Shown piece after piece: positions 1-6,045 of a DNA stretch of 7,492 bases. The DNA comes from Rhodoferax sp. (GTDB lineage Bacteria; Pseudomonadota; Gammaproteobacteria; Burkholderiales; Burkholderiaceae_C), in contig JAQSDS010000051.1 in NCBI GenBank assembly GCA_029946045.1, positions 1 through 7,492 of the forward strand. Direction: 5' to 3'. Within the stretch, counting starts at the first letter, position 1. Each line of letters starts with the position of its first letter. Both the position numbers and the translations under genes were made by a program. The notes under the pieces were generated by a model. That model ran no database searches. It saw only the letters and a program-made list of their open reading frames with translations, and was not told the DNA's origin.

Positions 1-51
1 ACCGCTTGCTCTCAAAACCTTGAGTTCCGAGCTTGTCATCGAATGTGCCAT
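1..51 (-). CDS. N-terminal fragment of a third chr-operon gene, possibly rhodanese-like (partial)
   Basis: Immediately after chrA an ATG (complement of 49-51) opens a frame that runs without a stop to the window edge, giving MAHSMTSSELKVLRASG. An AGGAG Shine-Dalgarno overlaps the chrA stop codon and sits 5 nt before this ATG; the gap from the chrA stop is only 8 nt. This is what a co-transcribed third gene should look like. Seventeen residues cannot identify a family. The pattern 'TSSELKVLRASG' resembles the start of rhodanese (sulfurtransferase) domains, and rhodanese-type proteins such as ChrE occur in some chr operons (known for Cupriavidus), so that is a guess. The call that it is coding rests on the RBS, the spacing and the open frame. 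Confidence 0.55.
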   Translation of the reverse strand, partial: MAHSMTSSELKVLRASG

Positions 52-59
52 TGGGACTC

Positions 60-1406
60 CTATTGAAATAGCTGCCAAGCCATACCGGCTATCGCAGAGG
101 CCACTACGACCTGAATAACGCCCACCTTGTATTTGAAAATGGCAAAAGCTGCGGCCAATCCAATCAGAGCAGCCGGCCATTCAAATCTGTCACCCAAGCC
201 TGCGGGCCAAAGTACGTGATACGCAAAAAAGACCGCCAGGTTGACGATGACACCCACCACAGCCGCAGTAATTCCCGTCAGCGGGGCAGTGAACTTCAGG
301 TTTCCATGCGTGGACTCAATGAATGGCGCACCCATAAAGATGAACACGAATGAGGGCAGGAATGTGAAGAAGGTCACCACGGTCGCGGCAACAGTGCCAG
401 CCAACAGAAGCGAGTCCGTGCCAAACAAGGCATGGGTCCAGCCGCCAACAAAGCCTACGTAAGACACCACCATGATGAGTGGTCCGGGCGTTGTCTCGCC
501 CAATGCCAGTCCGTCAATCATTTGGGCAGGGGATAGCCATTGGTAATGCTCAACGGCTCCTTGGTAAACGTAGGGCAGGACTGCATAAGCGCCACCGAAT
601 GTGAGCAGCGCCGCTTTGGTGAAGAACCACGCCATTTGGGTGAGCGTCGCGTCCCATCCGTAGAGCGCAGTTAACCAGCCAATCGCTGCAGCCCAGAGTC
701 CGAGGCCCACGATCAGAACCCGTGTGAAACCACTCCAAGTGAACATCGCATGGGCAGGCGTCGGGGTACTGTCGTCAATCACTGCCGGACCGGCAGACTG
801 TGCGCTCTTGCCATGGCCGCCACCAACAGCAAATTTATCTGGTACGAAGCGACCGCCCAGATATCCGGTAATGCCGGCTATCAGCACAATCAAGGGGAAT
901 GGGAGATTCCAGCTAAATATGGCTACAAACGCCAACAGGGCAATGACACGCAAATGGTTGTTCTTGAGTGCCCTGGAGCCAATGCGGTATGCTGCTGATA
1001 CAACGATGGCAGTCACGGCTGGCTTGATACCGTAAAGCATTCCAGCCACAGCAGGAATGTGACCAAATGCCATGTAAACCCATGACAACCCGATGAGGAT
1101 GAACAGCGAGGGCAAGACAAAGAGACCGCCCGCAACGATGCCGCCCCAGGTTCTGTGCATCAACCAACCGATATAGGTGGCGAGCTGCTGTGCTTCCGGG
1201 CCTGGCAAGACCATACAGTAGTTCAGCGCGTGCAGGTACCGGGTTTCGGATATCCAGCGTTTCCTCACAACCAGGTCCTCATGCATGATGGCTATCTGGC
1301 CTGCGGGACCACCAAAGCTGATGAAACCAAGTTTGAGCCAATAAAGAAAGGCCTGCCAGAAAGTTGGTGCAATCGGCGCCGAATCAGCGGATAGTTCTTG
1401 GTTCAT
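60..1406 (-). CDS. chrA: Chromate transporter ChrA (CHR family, two-domain)
   Basis: A 448-residue inner-membrane protein of the CHR superfamily, which exports chromate from the cytoplasm and so confers resistance. The length fits the long, two-domain ChrA type. Each half carries the family motif. In the first half FGGPAGQIAIMH is at residues 31-42 and LPGPEAQQLATYIGW at 67-81; in the second half FGGAYAVLPYV is at 270-280 and LGETTPGPL at 302-310. Hydrophobic segments fill both halves, and a polar Gly/Pro/Ser linker with His198 (about 190-220) joins them. The ATG lies inside the end of chrB (ATGA, 4-base overlap). No convincing Shine-Dalgarno precedes it, so translation probably depends on ribosomes finishing chrB. 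A further gene starts 8 nt after the TAG stop. The protein is intact, with no frameshift seen. Confidence 0.96.
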   Translation of the reverse strand: MNQELSADSAPIAPTFWQAFLYWLKLGFISFGGPAGQIAIMHEDLVVRKRWISETRYLHALNYCMVLPGPEAQQLATYIGWLMHRTWGGIVAGGLFVLPSLFILIGLSWVYMAFGHIPAVAGMLYGIKPAVTAIVVSAAYRIGSRALKNNHLRVIALLAFVAIFSWNLPFPLIVLIAGITGYLGGRFVPDKFAVGGGHGKSAQSAGPAVIDDSTPTPAHAMFTWSGFTRVLIVGLGLWAAAIGWLTALYGWDATLTQMAWFFTKAALLTFGGAYAVLPYVYQGAVEHYQWLSPAQMIDGLALGETTPGPLIMVVSYVGFVGGWTHALFGTDSLLLAGTVAATVVTFFTFLPSFVFIFMGAPFIESTHGNLKFTAPLTGITAAVVGVIVNLAVFFAYHVLWPAGLGDRFEWPAALIGLAAAFAIFKYKVGVIQVVVASAIAGMAWQLFQ

Positions 1407-2347
1407 TGTTGAGACTGCAGGGCTGCGTAAAGGGTGTCAAAAAATGGAATTGCCGCAGCGAGCAACGCGTCGTCCTGCTCGTGCTGTATTTGTAAGCCCC
1501 GAACCATCACCTCAACGCCTGGCGCTTCGTCAACCGGAACACCCCCGATGTCGATGTGGTGCACCAATGCGCCAATGGCCTTCAGGGTCAGGTCTGCCTC
1601 AAGGCCGAAGGTATGCATCACGACTTCAAACGTAACTTTGTCGCCCACATGGGAGAACGTCGCACCGTCGAAATCGAATCCAACGGCAGATTTGGGACAT
1701 TTCTTGGGTGAATCAATCCAGATGAAGTGTGCCATTGCATCCACAAACCGTAGCACCAGCCATGCGGTTGCCAAACGGTCCACCCACGGACGTTTGCGTG
1801 TGGCCCAGGTCTTTCCCTCGTAAAGATTCGCCTGTTGTCGCTGAATGTCTGCCACACGAGTGCTTGGCTCGCCGGGAGATAGCCGGATGTCGATGTCCCT
1901 CCTGAGGGTTGCCAGCCCATTTGCAGCGCGTTCGTAAGCTTTCCCAGGGAAGAAGTCTATGACCTGAATGTCATGCAATTGCTGCTCGGCGTTGCGCAAG
2001 GTCTTGCGCAATTCCATATCCGTTCCCTTTTTGAGCAGCGCTTTCACTTCTTTCAAAGTTTGTGCAAATGCCATGTACGACTCGGAGCGGTCAAACAAGC
2101 TTTGAAAGGCTGCCTCTTGTTCTGCATCACGCGCCTGCAGGGTCAGCATGAAAACTTGAGCTCCAGCCTCCTGAATTGACTTCTCGATACCCCAAAAAGT
2201 CTCGGCAGATGCCGCTGTTGCAGGAAGGAGGTAGACACCTTCTCTCAGAGCTGCGCTGCCAATGGCTTTGAGTGCACGCCAAATGCGCACTCGCAATGCG
2301 CTGGGTGAGCTTGGAAGGGTCGCAGTGAGGATGAGCCAATCAGTCAT
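1403..2347 (-). CDS. chrB: Chromate resistance protein / chromate-sensing regulator ChrB
   Basis: A 314-residue cytoplasmic protein resembling full-length ChrB. The N-terminal part has the typical opening (WLILTATLPS at 4-13, RIWRALKAIGSAALREGVYL at 21-40). The C-terminal ChrB domain has WATRKRPWVDRLATAWL at 181-197, the segment CPKSAVGFDFDGATFSH at 217-233 and HHID at 263-266; the His, Cys and Asp residues there are candidate metal or chromate ligands. In Ochrobactrum tritici ChrB is known to act as a chromate-responsive regulator of its own operon, and the same role is inferred here. The chosen ATG matches the usual family N-terminus, although no Shine-Dalgarno precedes it: a perfect 13-bp inverted repeat begins 3 nt upstream. 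Its stop overlaps the chrA start by 4 bases, so the two are one transcription and translation unit. Confidence 0.93.
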   Translation of the reverse strand: MTDWLILTATLPSSPSALRVRIWRALKAIGSAALREGVYLLPATAASAETFWGIEKSIQEAGAQVFMLTLQARDAEQEAAFQSLFDRSESYMAFAQTLKEVKALLKKGTDMELRKTLRNAEQQLHDIQVIDFFPGKAYERAANGLATLRRDIDIRLSPGEPSTRVADIQRQQANLYEGKTWATRKRPWVDRLATAWLVLRFVDAMAHFIWIDSPKKCPKSAVGFDFDGATFSHVGDKVTFEVVMHTFGLEADLTLKAIGALVHHIDIGGVPVDEAPGVEVMVRGLQIQHEQDDALLAAAIPFFDTLYAALQSQQ

Positions 2348-2349
2348 GT

Positions 2350-2378
2350 ATCAATCATCACATATTGTGATGATTGAT
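2350..2378. promoter_or_regulatory. Perfect 13-bp inverted repeat at the chrB start: candidate operator
   Basis: The arm ATCAATCATCACA (2350-2362) is repeated exactly as its reverse complement at 2366-2378, separated by TAT. The repeat ends 3 nt before the chrB ATG and occupies the place of a ribosome-binding site. On the minus strand TTGAAT (2383-2388) is a weak -35 candidate; 17 bp later the -10 position (ATATGT, 2360-2365) falls in the middle of the palindrome, which would give a nearly leaderless mRNA. The symmetry and position suggest a dimeric repressor site, with ChrB itself the leading candidate. This sequence could also fold as an RNA hairpin, but there is no following T-tract, so it is not a terminator. 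Confidence 0.6.
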
Positions 2379-2458
2379 GCAAATTCAACTGAATGACACT
2401 GACGCCGGCAGTGCTTTATGTCTCACTATCGTCCATGATTAATCGGATGGTGACCTAG

Positions 2459-2783
2459 GCCCTTGTTGCCGCCGCGCTGTTTGGCGTGGTCATTTCACTT
2501 CATCATTTGGCCAGAGCTACCGGGTTTGACGTTCTGGCTTGCGGCATCGCTCATGGCATTCGGGGTGATGCTTCACACTCGCGAGCTGCATTTTCATGAA
2601 CATGTTCATGAGAAACTTGAGCACAGCCATCATCATAGACACGACGAGCGCTATCAGCATCAGTACGAATTCGCACCCGCGATGCCTGTGCGTAAGCCGA
2701 TGAATGTCAGCTGTCGGGCGACCTTTTTATCACTCGCTATGTCTGCAATGGGATGGCTGCAGCCAGGGGCCAGTTGGGGGTAG
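2459..2783 (+). pseudogene. Decayed C-terminal fragment of a His-tailed DMT/EamA transporter
   Basis: The plus strand holds the remains of the last membrane segments of a drug/metabolite transporter (EamA type) with a histidine-rich tail. From 2459, just after a TAG, one frame reads ALVAAALFGVVIS. The sense then shifts to the frame starting at 2463 (TTG), which reads PELPGLTFWLAASLMAFGVM and then a tail from about 2574 to 2660 with 11 His in 32 residues (HFHEHVHEKLEHSHHHRHDE). Intact members I recall have a similar 'WLHLTERHEHEH' tail after the last helix, followed by a longer His-rich extension, which is missing here. The upstream domain is absent, the frame is broken and no ribosome-binding site precedes it, so I call it a remnant rather than a small His-rich protein. 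The open frame to 2783 is unrecognisable beyond about 2690. Confidence 0.55.
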
Positions 2784-2822
2784 TCGGCAATGACTGATGT
2801 TGTGAAGTAGGCTGAAACCTGC

Positions 2823-3032
2823 TCAATCCTTAAGATTCACCCCCAGGGCGTCCAGCTTCTTTGCATAAGAGTCCCTGCGCTTTGCCGCCTTTGCAGCTGC
2901 GTCAACGGCTGCTTGGATAGCCTTGGGCCCCTTTTGTGCGGCAGCTTGGATCAGACCGAACTTGTGGGCAGCATCAGCCTGCGCCCGCTTGAACGTGGCA
3001 ATGAGGTCGGCATGGGCAAGGGATGGATTCAC
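2823..3032 (-). CDS. Small Ala/Lys-rich helical protein, function unknown
   Basis: A 69-residue protein starting at GTG. Its Shine-Dalgarno AGGGA overlaps the TAG stop of the upstream gene and lies 5 nt from the GTG; the gap between the genes is 8 nt. That supports both the start choice and translational coupling. It has 20 alanines and many lysines and arginines, in a pattern likely to form one or two long amphipathic helices (about residues 8-30 and 36-63), with no signal peptide, membrane segment or cysteine. I do not recognise the family. A nucleic-acid-binding or partner-binding role of the product of 3041-3454 is possible but not shown. No terminator is evident after its stop. Confidence 0.6.
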   Translation of the reverse strand: MNPSLAHADLIATFKRAQADAAHKFGLIQAAAQKGPKAIQAAVDAAAKAAKRRDSYAKKLDALGVNLKD

Positions 3033-3040
3033 AGGTATCC

Positions 3041-3454
3041 CTAAAGCTTGACGTTAGTGCGAAGCAAGGCTGTTCTCAACTCACGATTGGCCGGTTTTGA
3101 AACATCCACGGCGTGAACCGCCAGGTCGAACGGTGAGCTTGGCCTGATGCTGGTGGGCAGTATCTTTTTTACGGGATTCGCAGTTGGGTACTTGCCATCC
3201 GCGGGACACATGCGAACGGAAAACCCGAATTCGTCGATTACTCCTTTCGCGTACAACTCCGCCAATTGCTGAAACGACACGAATGTTGAGCGTTTAACTT
3301 CTTTGCACCCTGGATCACGGATGTCACGAACGATCTCGAATTTACCCAGCGTATCTCGCTGCGTATTGGTAAACGGGTGCAGCAGATAAGTCTGACGAAC
3401 CCCATTCTTCTTGGACACGAGCGTGTGCTCGACGGCGATATCGGTTAACAGCAT
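3041..3454 (-). CDS. Hypothetical protein, function unknown
   Basis: A 137-residue soluble, basic protein with no signal peptide or membrane segment. The ATG is preceded by AAGGAAAA with 4 nt to the start, a good Shine-Dalgarno in an A/T-rich leader, which makes this a real gene rather than a chance frame. Visible features are a segment around 'FVSFQQLAELYAKGVIDEFG' that looks helical, two cysteines (in DPGCKEV and VRMCPAD), and a Pro/Ser-rich stretch before the C-terminus. I do not recognise the family. The next gene starts 8 nt after its TAG and looks translationally coupled, so the two small proteins probably act together. Base composition appears lower in GC than the ABC transporter genes to the right, a weak hint of separate origin. 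Confidence 0.7.
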   Translation of the reverse strand: MLLTDIAVEHTLVSKKNGVRQTYLLHPFTNTQRDTLGKFEIVRDIRDPGCKEVKRSTFVSFQQLAELYAKGVIDEFGFSVRMCPADGKYPTANPVKKILPTSIRPSSPFDLAVHAVDVSKPANRELRTALLRTNVKL

Positions 3455-3724
3455 ATTATTTTCCTTTTAATTCAGTAAACCACAGCTAGCCCCACCCGAT
3501 CGGCCGCCATCCCAGAGGGCCAGGAGTGGTCTTTCGGTCGCTCAAGGCGCTCGATCGCTTCAGACCCAAAGCGGTGGTCGCGCTATCTGAAATGCCTCCC
3601 CTAAAACCGACATCTGGTTGCGAAAGGCTTGCGCGTGAGGGGGGCTTGGGTTTGGGCATTTTGGACGCTTTCTTGCAGTTGGAAAGTGTCAACAAAATGG
3701 GGGCAACATCAGAAGCCTGCCTGC
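3455..3724. other. Gene-free spacer between purU and the two-gene unknown cassette
   Basis: About 270 bp without a supported gene. Frames are open on both strands because the stretch is GC-rich, but none has a ribosome-binding site or a recognisable product. The minus-strand leader of the 137-residue gene (A/T-rich, with AAGGAAAA) is at the left end. I see no clear terminator for purU and no convincing -10/-35 pair for the small genes. Confidence 0.5.
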
Positions 3725-4609
3725 TCAATCGAACACCACAGTGCGCCCGTTATGCACAATTACTTTTCGCTGAATGTGGCTCCAGATAGCGCGGGCAAGC
3801 ACGATCTTCTCGAGATCGCGTCCGAAGCGCACCAGGTCCTGCACGGAATTACGGTGACTCACACGCAGCACATCCTGCTCGATGATGGGCCCGGCGTCCA
3901 GGGTCTCGGTCACGTAGTGGCTGGTGGCGCCGATCATCTTGACGCCTCGCTCGCGAGCTGCGTGATAAGGCTTGGCGCCTGGGAAAGACGGCAGGAAGGC
4001 ATGGTGAATGTTGATGATCCGGTTCGGAAATGCCCGCACTAACCGGTCGCTAAGAATTTGCATGTAGCGCGCGAGCACCACGAAGTCGATCTGCTCGTTC
4101 TTAAGCAGATCCAACTGGCTGGTCTCGATCTCATTTTTGTTCTCCTTGTTCACCGAGAACAGCAGAAACTTGATTCCAAAGCGGTCGGCAATGTGCTTCA
4201 GATCGGGATGATTGCTGATAATCAGCGGCACTTGTACGTTCCATTCACCTGAGTGACTTCGTGCCAGGATGTCGTAAAGACACCAAGGATCTTTCGAGAC
4301 GAAAACAGCCATCCTCATGGGTTGGTCCGAATAACGCACCGACCATTCTGTGTCGGGCCCGTCACCAAAAAGGGCGGCGAGTCGAACTGTCATATCGGCG
4401 TCAGGGCACTTCATGTCGGACGCATCCCACTTCAGGCAGGTGTAATAGTGCCCGCTGTCCGAATCGACAACCTGATCGTGATAAAGAATCCGACCGCCCT
4501 GGATGTAGATCAGATTTGTCAGATCAGCCGCCAACCCCAATCGTAGCGGGCGCCTGAGCATCAGGCTGGCCACTCGCGGTTCCTGCGATGTCGATTCAGA
4601 TGTCCCCAT
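3725..4609 (-). CDS. purU: Formyltetrahydrofolate deformylase PurU
   Basis: Hydrolyses 10-formyltetrahydrofolate to formate and tetrahydrofolate in the cytoplasm. This balances the one-carbon pool and supplies formate, for example for PurT in purine synthesis. With the ATG at 4609 the protein is 294 residues, close to the usual PurU size of about 280-290. An AAGGAG Shine-Dalgarno lies 9 nt upstream; the frame is open to 4705, but that extension is not PurU-like. The formyltransferase-fold domain (about 98-294) is well kept: VSKDPWCLYDIL 104-115, ISNHPD 131-136, VVLARYMQILS 177-187, NIHHAFLPSFPGAKPYH 200-216. The expected catalytic Asn200, His202 and Asp238 are present with the same spacing as in GAR transformylase (Asn106, His108, Asp144). 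The N-terminal ACT-like domain (about 12-90) lacks the usual CPD-x-x-G-I-V opening, reading RRPLRLGLA instead. Confidence 0.93.
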   Translation of the reverse strand: MGTSESTSQEPRVASLMLRRPLRLGLAADLTNLIYIQGGRILYHDQVVDSDSGHYYTCLKWDASDMKCPDADMTVRLAALFGDGPDTEWSVRYSDQPMRMAVFVSKDPWCLYDILARSHSGEWNVQVPLIISNHPDLKHIADRFGIKFLLFSVNKENKNEIETSQLDLLKNEQIDFVVLARYMQILSDRLVRAFPNRIINIHHAFLPSFPGAKPYHAARERGVKMIGATSHYVTETLDAGPIIEQDVLRVSHRNSVQDLVRFGRDLEKIVLARAIWSHIQRKVIVHNGRTVVFD

Positions 4610-4712
4610 GGTCCTACGCTCCTTGGAAAGGTCTTTCGGACCTTGGTTTGCAAGCCTGCGTAAGATGCAGGATCGACACTCTCGAGTCTCCAGTTTAAAC
4701 CTCAATGAACTG
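4610..4712 (-). promoter_or_regulatory. Structured 5' leader of purU
   Basis: Two short hairpins are visible in the minus-strand leader: CCTGC/GCAGG (4655-4659 with 4667-4671, 7-nt loop) and a perfect 6-bp AAGGTC/GACCTT stem with a 5-nt loop (4628-4644) just before the Shine-Dalgarno. The segment GGTCC (4638-4642) could instead pair with GGACC (4610-4614), which abuts the start codon, enclosing the Shine-Dalgarno in the loop. The two pairings are mutually exclusive. It does not match the glycine or THF riboswitch cores that I know. Regulation is an inference from pairing only. Confidence 0.35.
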
Positions 4713-4719
4713 GCGGGCT

Positions 4720-4748
4720 GTTATATGGTGCGGTTGAGCAGCACCCAA
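4720..4748 (-). promoter_or_regulatory. Candidate sigma-70 promoter for purU
   Basis: On the minus strand TATAAC (4720-4725) matches the -10 consensus at 5 of 6 positions. TTGGGT (4743-4748), a weak -35 with 3 of 6 matches, lies exactly 17 bp upstream. Transcription would begin near 4712, giving a leader of about 100 nt. The pair sits just downstream of the ABC operon terminator, where a purU promoter is expected. The weak -35 keeps confidence low. Confidence 0.35.
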
Positions 4749-4769
4749 AGTCGTGTAATTTGGCATCTG

Positions 4770-4798
4770 AAAAAAAAACCGCCCGAAGGCGGCTTTTT
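4770..4798 (-). terminator. Rho-independent terminator of the BMP/ABC operon (possibly bidirectional)
   Basis: On the minus strand a CCGCC/GGCGG stem (4788-4792 with 4779-4783) closes a UUCG tetraloop and is followed by nine T (4770-4778). The preceding A-run can lengthen the stem by pairing with the T-run. On the plus strand the same hairpin is followed by five T (4794-4798), so it may also work weakly that way. It lies about 20 bp after the stop of the binding-protein gene. Confidence 0.92.
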
Positions 4799-4819
4799 GG
4801 GTCAGGGATACAAACCGGT

Positions 4820-5983
4820 TTACTTGGCGCCGGGCACCTTGCCTTCAACGCCCTTGACGTAGAAGTTCAGGCCACCCAGAAACTTGTCGTCAGCCACGGT
4901 GTCCTTGGCGATCTGCACCTTGCCAGTGTTGTCGGCAATAGGGCCTTTCCAGATAGCGAAACTACCGTCTGCGAGGCCTTTTTTGACTTCATCCAGTTTG
5001 GCCTTGGTCTCGGCGGGCACGTCTTCAGCGATCGAGACGATGTCGATCGCGCCCTCTTTCACACCCCACCAGGAGTGGCTACCGGCGCCAGCTTTCCAGC
5101 TGCCGTCCAGCGCTTCTTTGGTGGCCTTGATGTAGTACGGGCCCCAGTTGATCACGGCCGATGCCAGATGCGCTTTGGGGCCATAGGCGGTCATGTCGGA
5201 GTCCCAGCCAAAGGCGCGCTTGCCCTTGGCCTCAGCGGTCTTGAGCACGGCGGGGGAATCGGTGTTCTGGAACAGCACGTCAGCGCCGCCGTTGATCAGG
5301 CTGGTGGCGGCCTCGGTCTCTTTCGGTGGGTCGAACCAACCGTTCACCCAGACCACCTTGGTTTTGACCTTGGGGTTGCTGCTTTGCGCGCCGAGCGTGA
5401 AGGCGTTGATGTTGCGGATGACTTCAGGAATTGGAATCGAGCCGACCACGCCCAGGGTGTTGGTCTTGGTCATCTTGCCAGCGATCACGCCCGCCATGTA
5501 CGCGCCTTCATAGGTACGACTGTCGTAGGTGCGCATGTTGGCGGCCTGCTTGTAGCCGGTAGCATGTTCAAACTTGACGCCCGTATTGTCTGCAGCCACT
5601 TTGAGCATGGGTTCCATGTAGCCAAAGGTGGTGCCAAAAATGAGCTTGTTGCCCTGGCCGGCCATGTCACGCAGCACGCGCTCGGCATCAGCGGATTCGG
5701 GTACGTTTTCCACAAATGAGGTGCTGATCTTGTCGCCAAATTCTTTTTCCAGCGCCTTGCGGCCGTTGTCATGGGCGAAAGTCCAGCCACCGTCGCCCAC
5801 AGGACCGACGTAGGCAAAGGCAATTTTCAGGGGCGCTGGCTTGGGCGCAGGTGCAGAGGCTGTCGGCGCTAGAGCGGGCGCAGGCGCGGGCTCTTCCTTC
5901 TTGCCACAGCCCACCAGCGCAGCAGCAGCCACGGCGGTGAGCGCGGCTGCCTTGAGCAGCGAGCGTTTTTGCAGATCAGTCAT
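4820..5983 (-). CDS. BMP/PnrA-family substrate-binding lipoprotein of an ABC transporter
   Basis: The periplasmic ligand-binding component of a BMP-type ABC importer; characterised members (PnrA, BmpA/Med type) bind purine nucleosides, so a nucleoside or related ligand is inferred. It has 387 residues, starting at an ATG with AAGGA about 7 nt upstream. The N-terminus has a basic segment (QKRSLLK), a hydrophobic core and a lipobox LVGC with Cys26 as the likely lipidation site. A Pro/Ala-rich linker (about 31-52) tethers the domain to the membrane. The mature part reads as the BMP fold: VGPVGDGGWTFAHDNGRKA, GTTFGYMEPM, YEGAYMAGVIAGKMTKT, VVGSIPIPEVIRNINAF, VNGWFDPPKETEAA, FGWDSDMTAYGP. It follows the second permease after a 62-nt gap and ends at a strong terminator, so it closes the operon. 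The exact ligand cannot be read from the sequence. Confidence 0.93.
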   Translation of the reverse strand: MTDLQKRSLLKAAALTAVAAAALVGCGKKEEPAPAPALAPTASAPAPKPAPLKIAFAYVGPVGDGGWTFAHDNGRKALEKEFGDKISTSFVENVPESADAERVLRDMAGQGNKLIFGTTFGYMEPMLKVAADNTGVKFEHATGYKQAANMRTYDSRTYEGAYMAGVIAGKMTKTNTLGVVGSIPIPEVIRNINAFTLGAQSSNPKVKTKVVWVNGWFDPPKETEAATSLINGGADVLFQNTDSPAVLKTAEAKGKRAFGWDSDMTAYGPKAHLASAVINWGPYYIKATKEALDGSWKAGAGSHSWWGVKEGAIDIVSIAEDVPAETKAKLDEVKKGLADGSFAIWKGPIADNTGKVQIAKDTVADDKFLGGLNFYVKGVEGKVPGAK

Positions 5984-6045
5984 GTTTTTTCCTTATCAAT
6001 GGACGGGTTGGACAGCGAGAAAAATGGAATTATGAACTGGAACGG

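Noticed and set aside
2754..2765. 12-bp palindrome TGGCTGCAGCCA
   Set aside because: Short, not followed by a T-tract and not near a start codon; likely chance in decayed sequence.
3687..3692. Perfect TTGACA (minus strand) downstream of purU as a promoter for the small genes
   Set aside because: No acceptable -10 hexamer lies 16-18 bp downstream, and the distance to the next start is over 200 bp.
3486..3728. 80-codon minus-strand frame directly after purU
   Set aside because: It starts at TTG with no ribosome-binding site, overlaps the purU stop, has no recognisable motif, and is in a GC-rich stretch open in several frames.
3526..3789. 87-codon plus-strand frame across the spacer and the end of purU
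   Set aside because: It runs antisense into purU, has no ribosome-binding site and shows no family features.
4610..4705. Upstream extension of purU to 4705 (32 more residues)
   Set aside because: The extension is not PurU-like, lies in the structured leader, and a good Shine-Dalgarno precedes the ATG at 4609 instead.
4760..5719. 319-codon plus-strand frame opposite the BMP gene
   Set aside because: It is a mirror of high-GC coding sequence on the other strand, and it begins inside the terminator region.
5984..6045. Internal promoter in the 62-nt gap before the BMP gene (TTGACC near the permease stop)
   Set aside because: TTGACC overlaps the permease stop codon, and only a 3-of-6 -10 match (CATTTT) lies at the correct spacing; the gap is compatible with a single operon.
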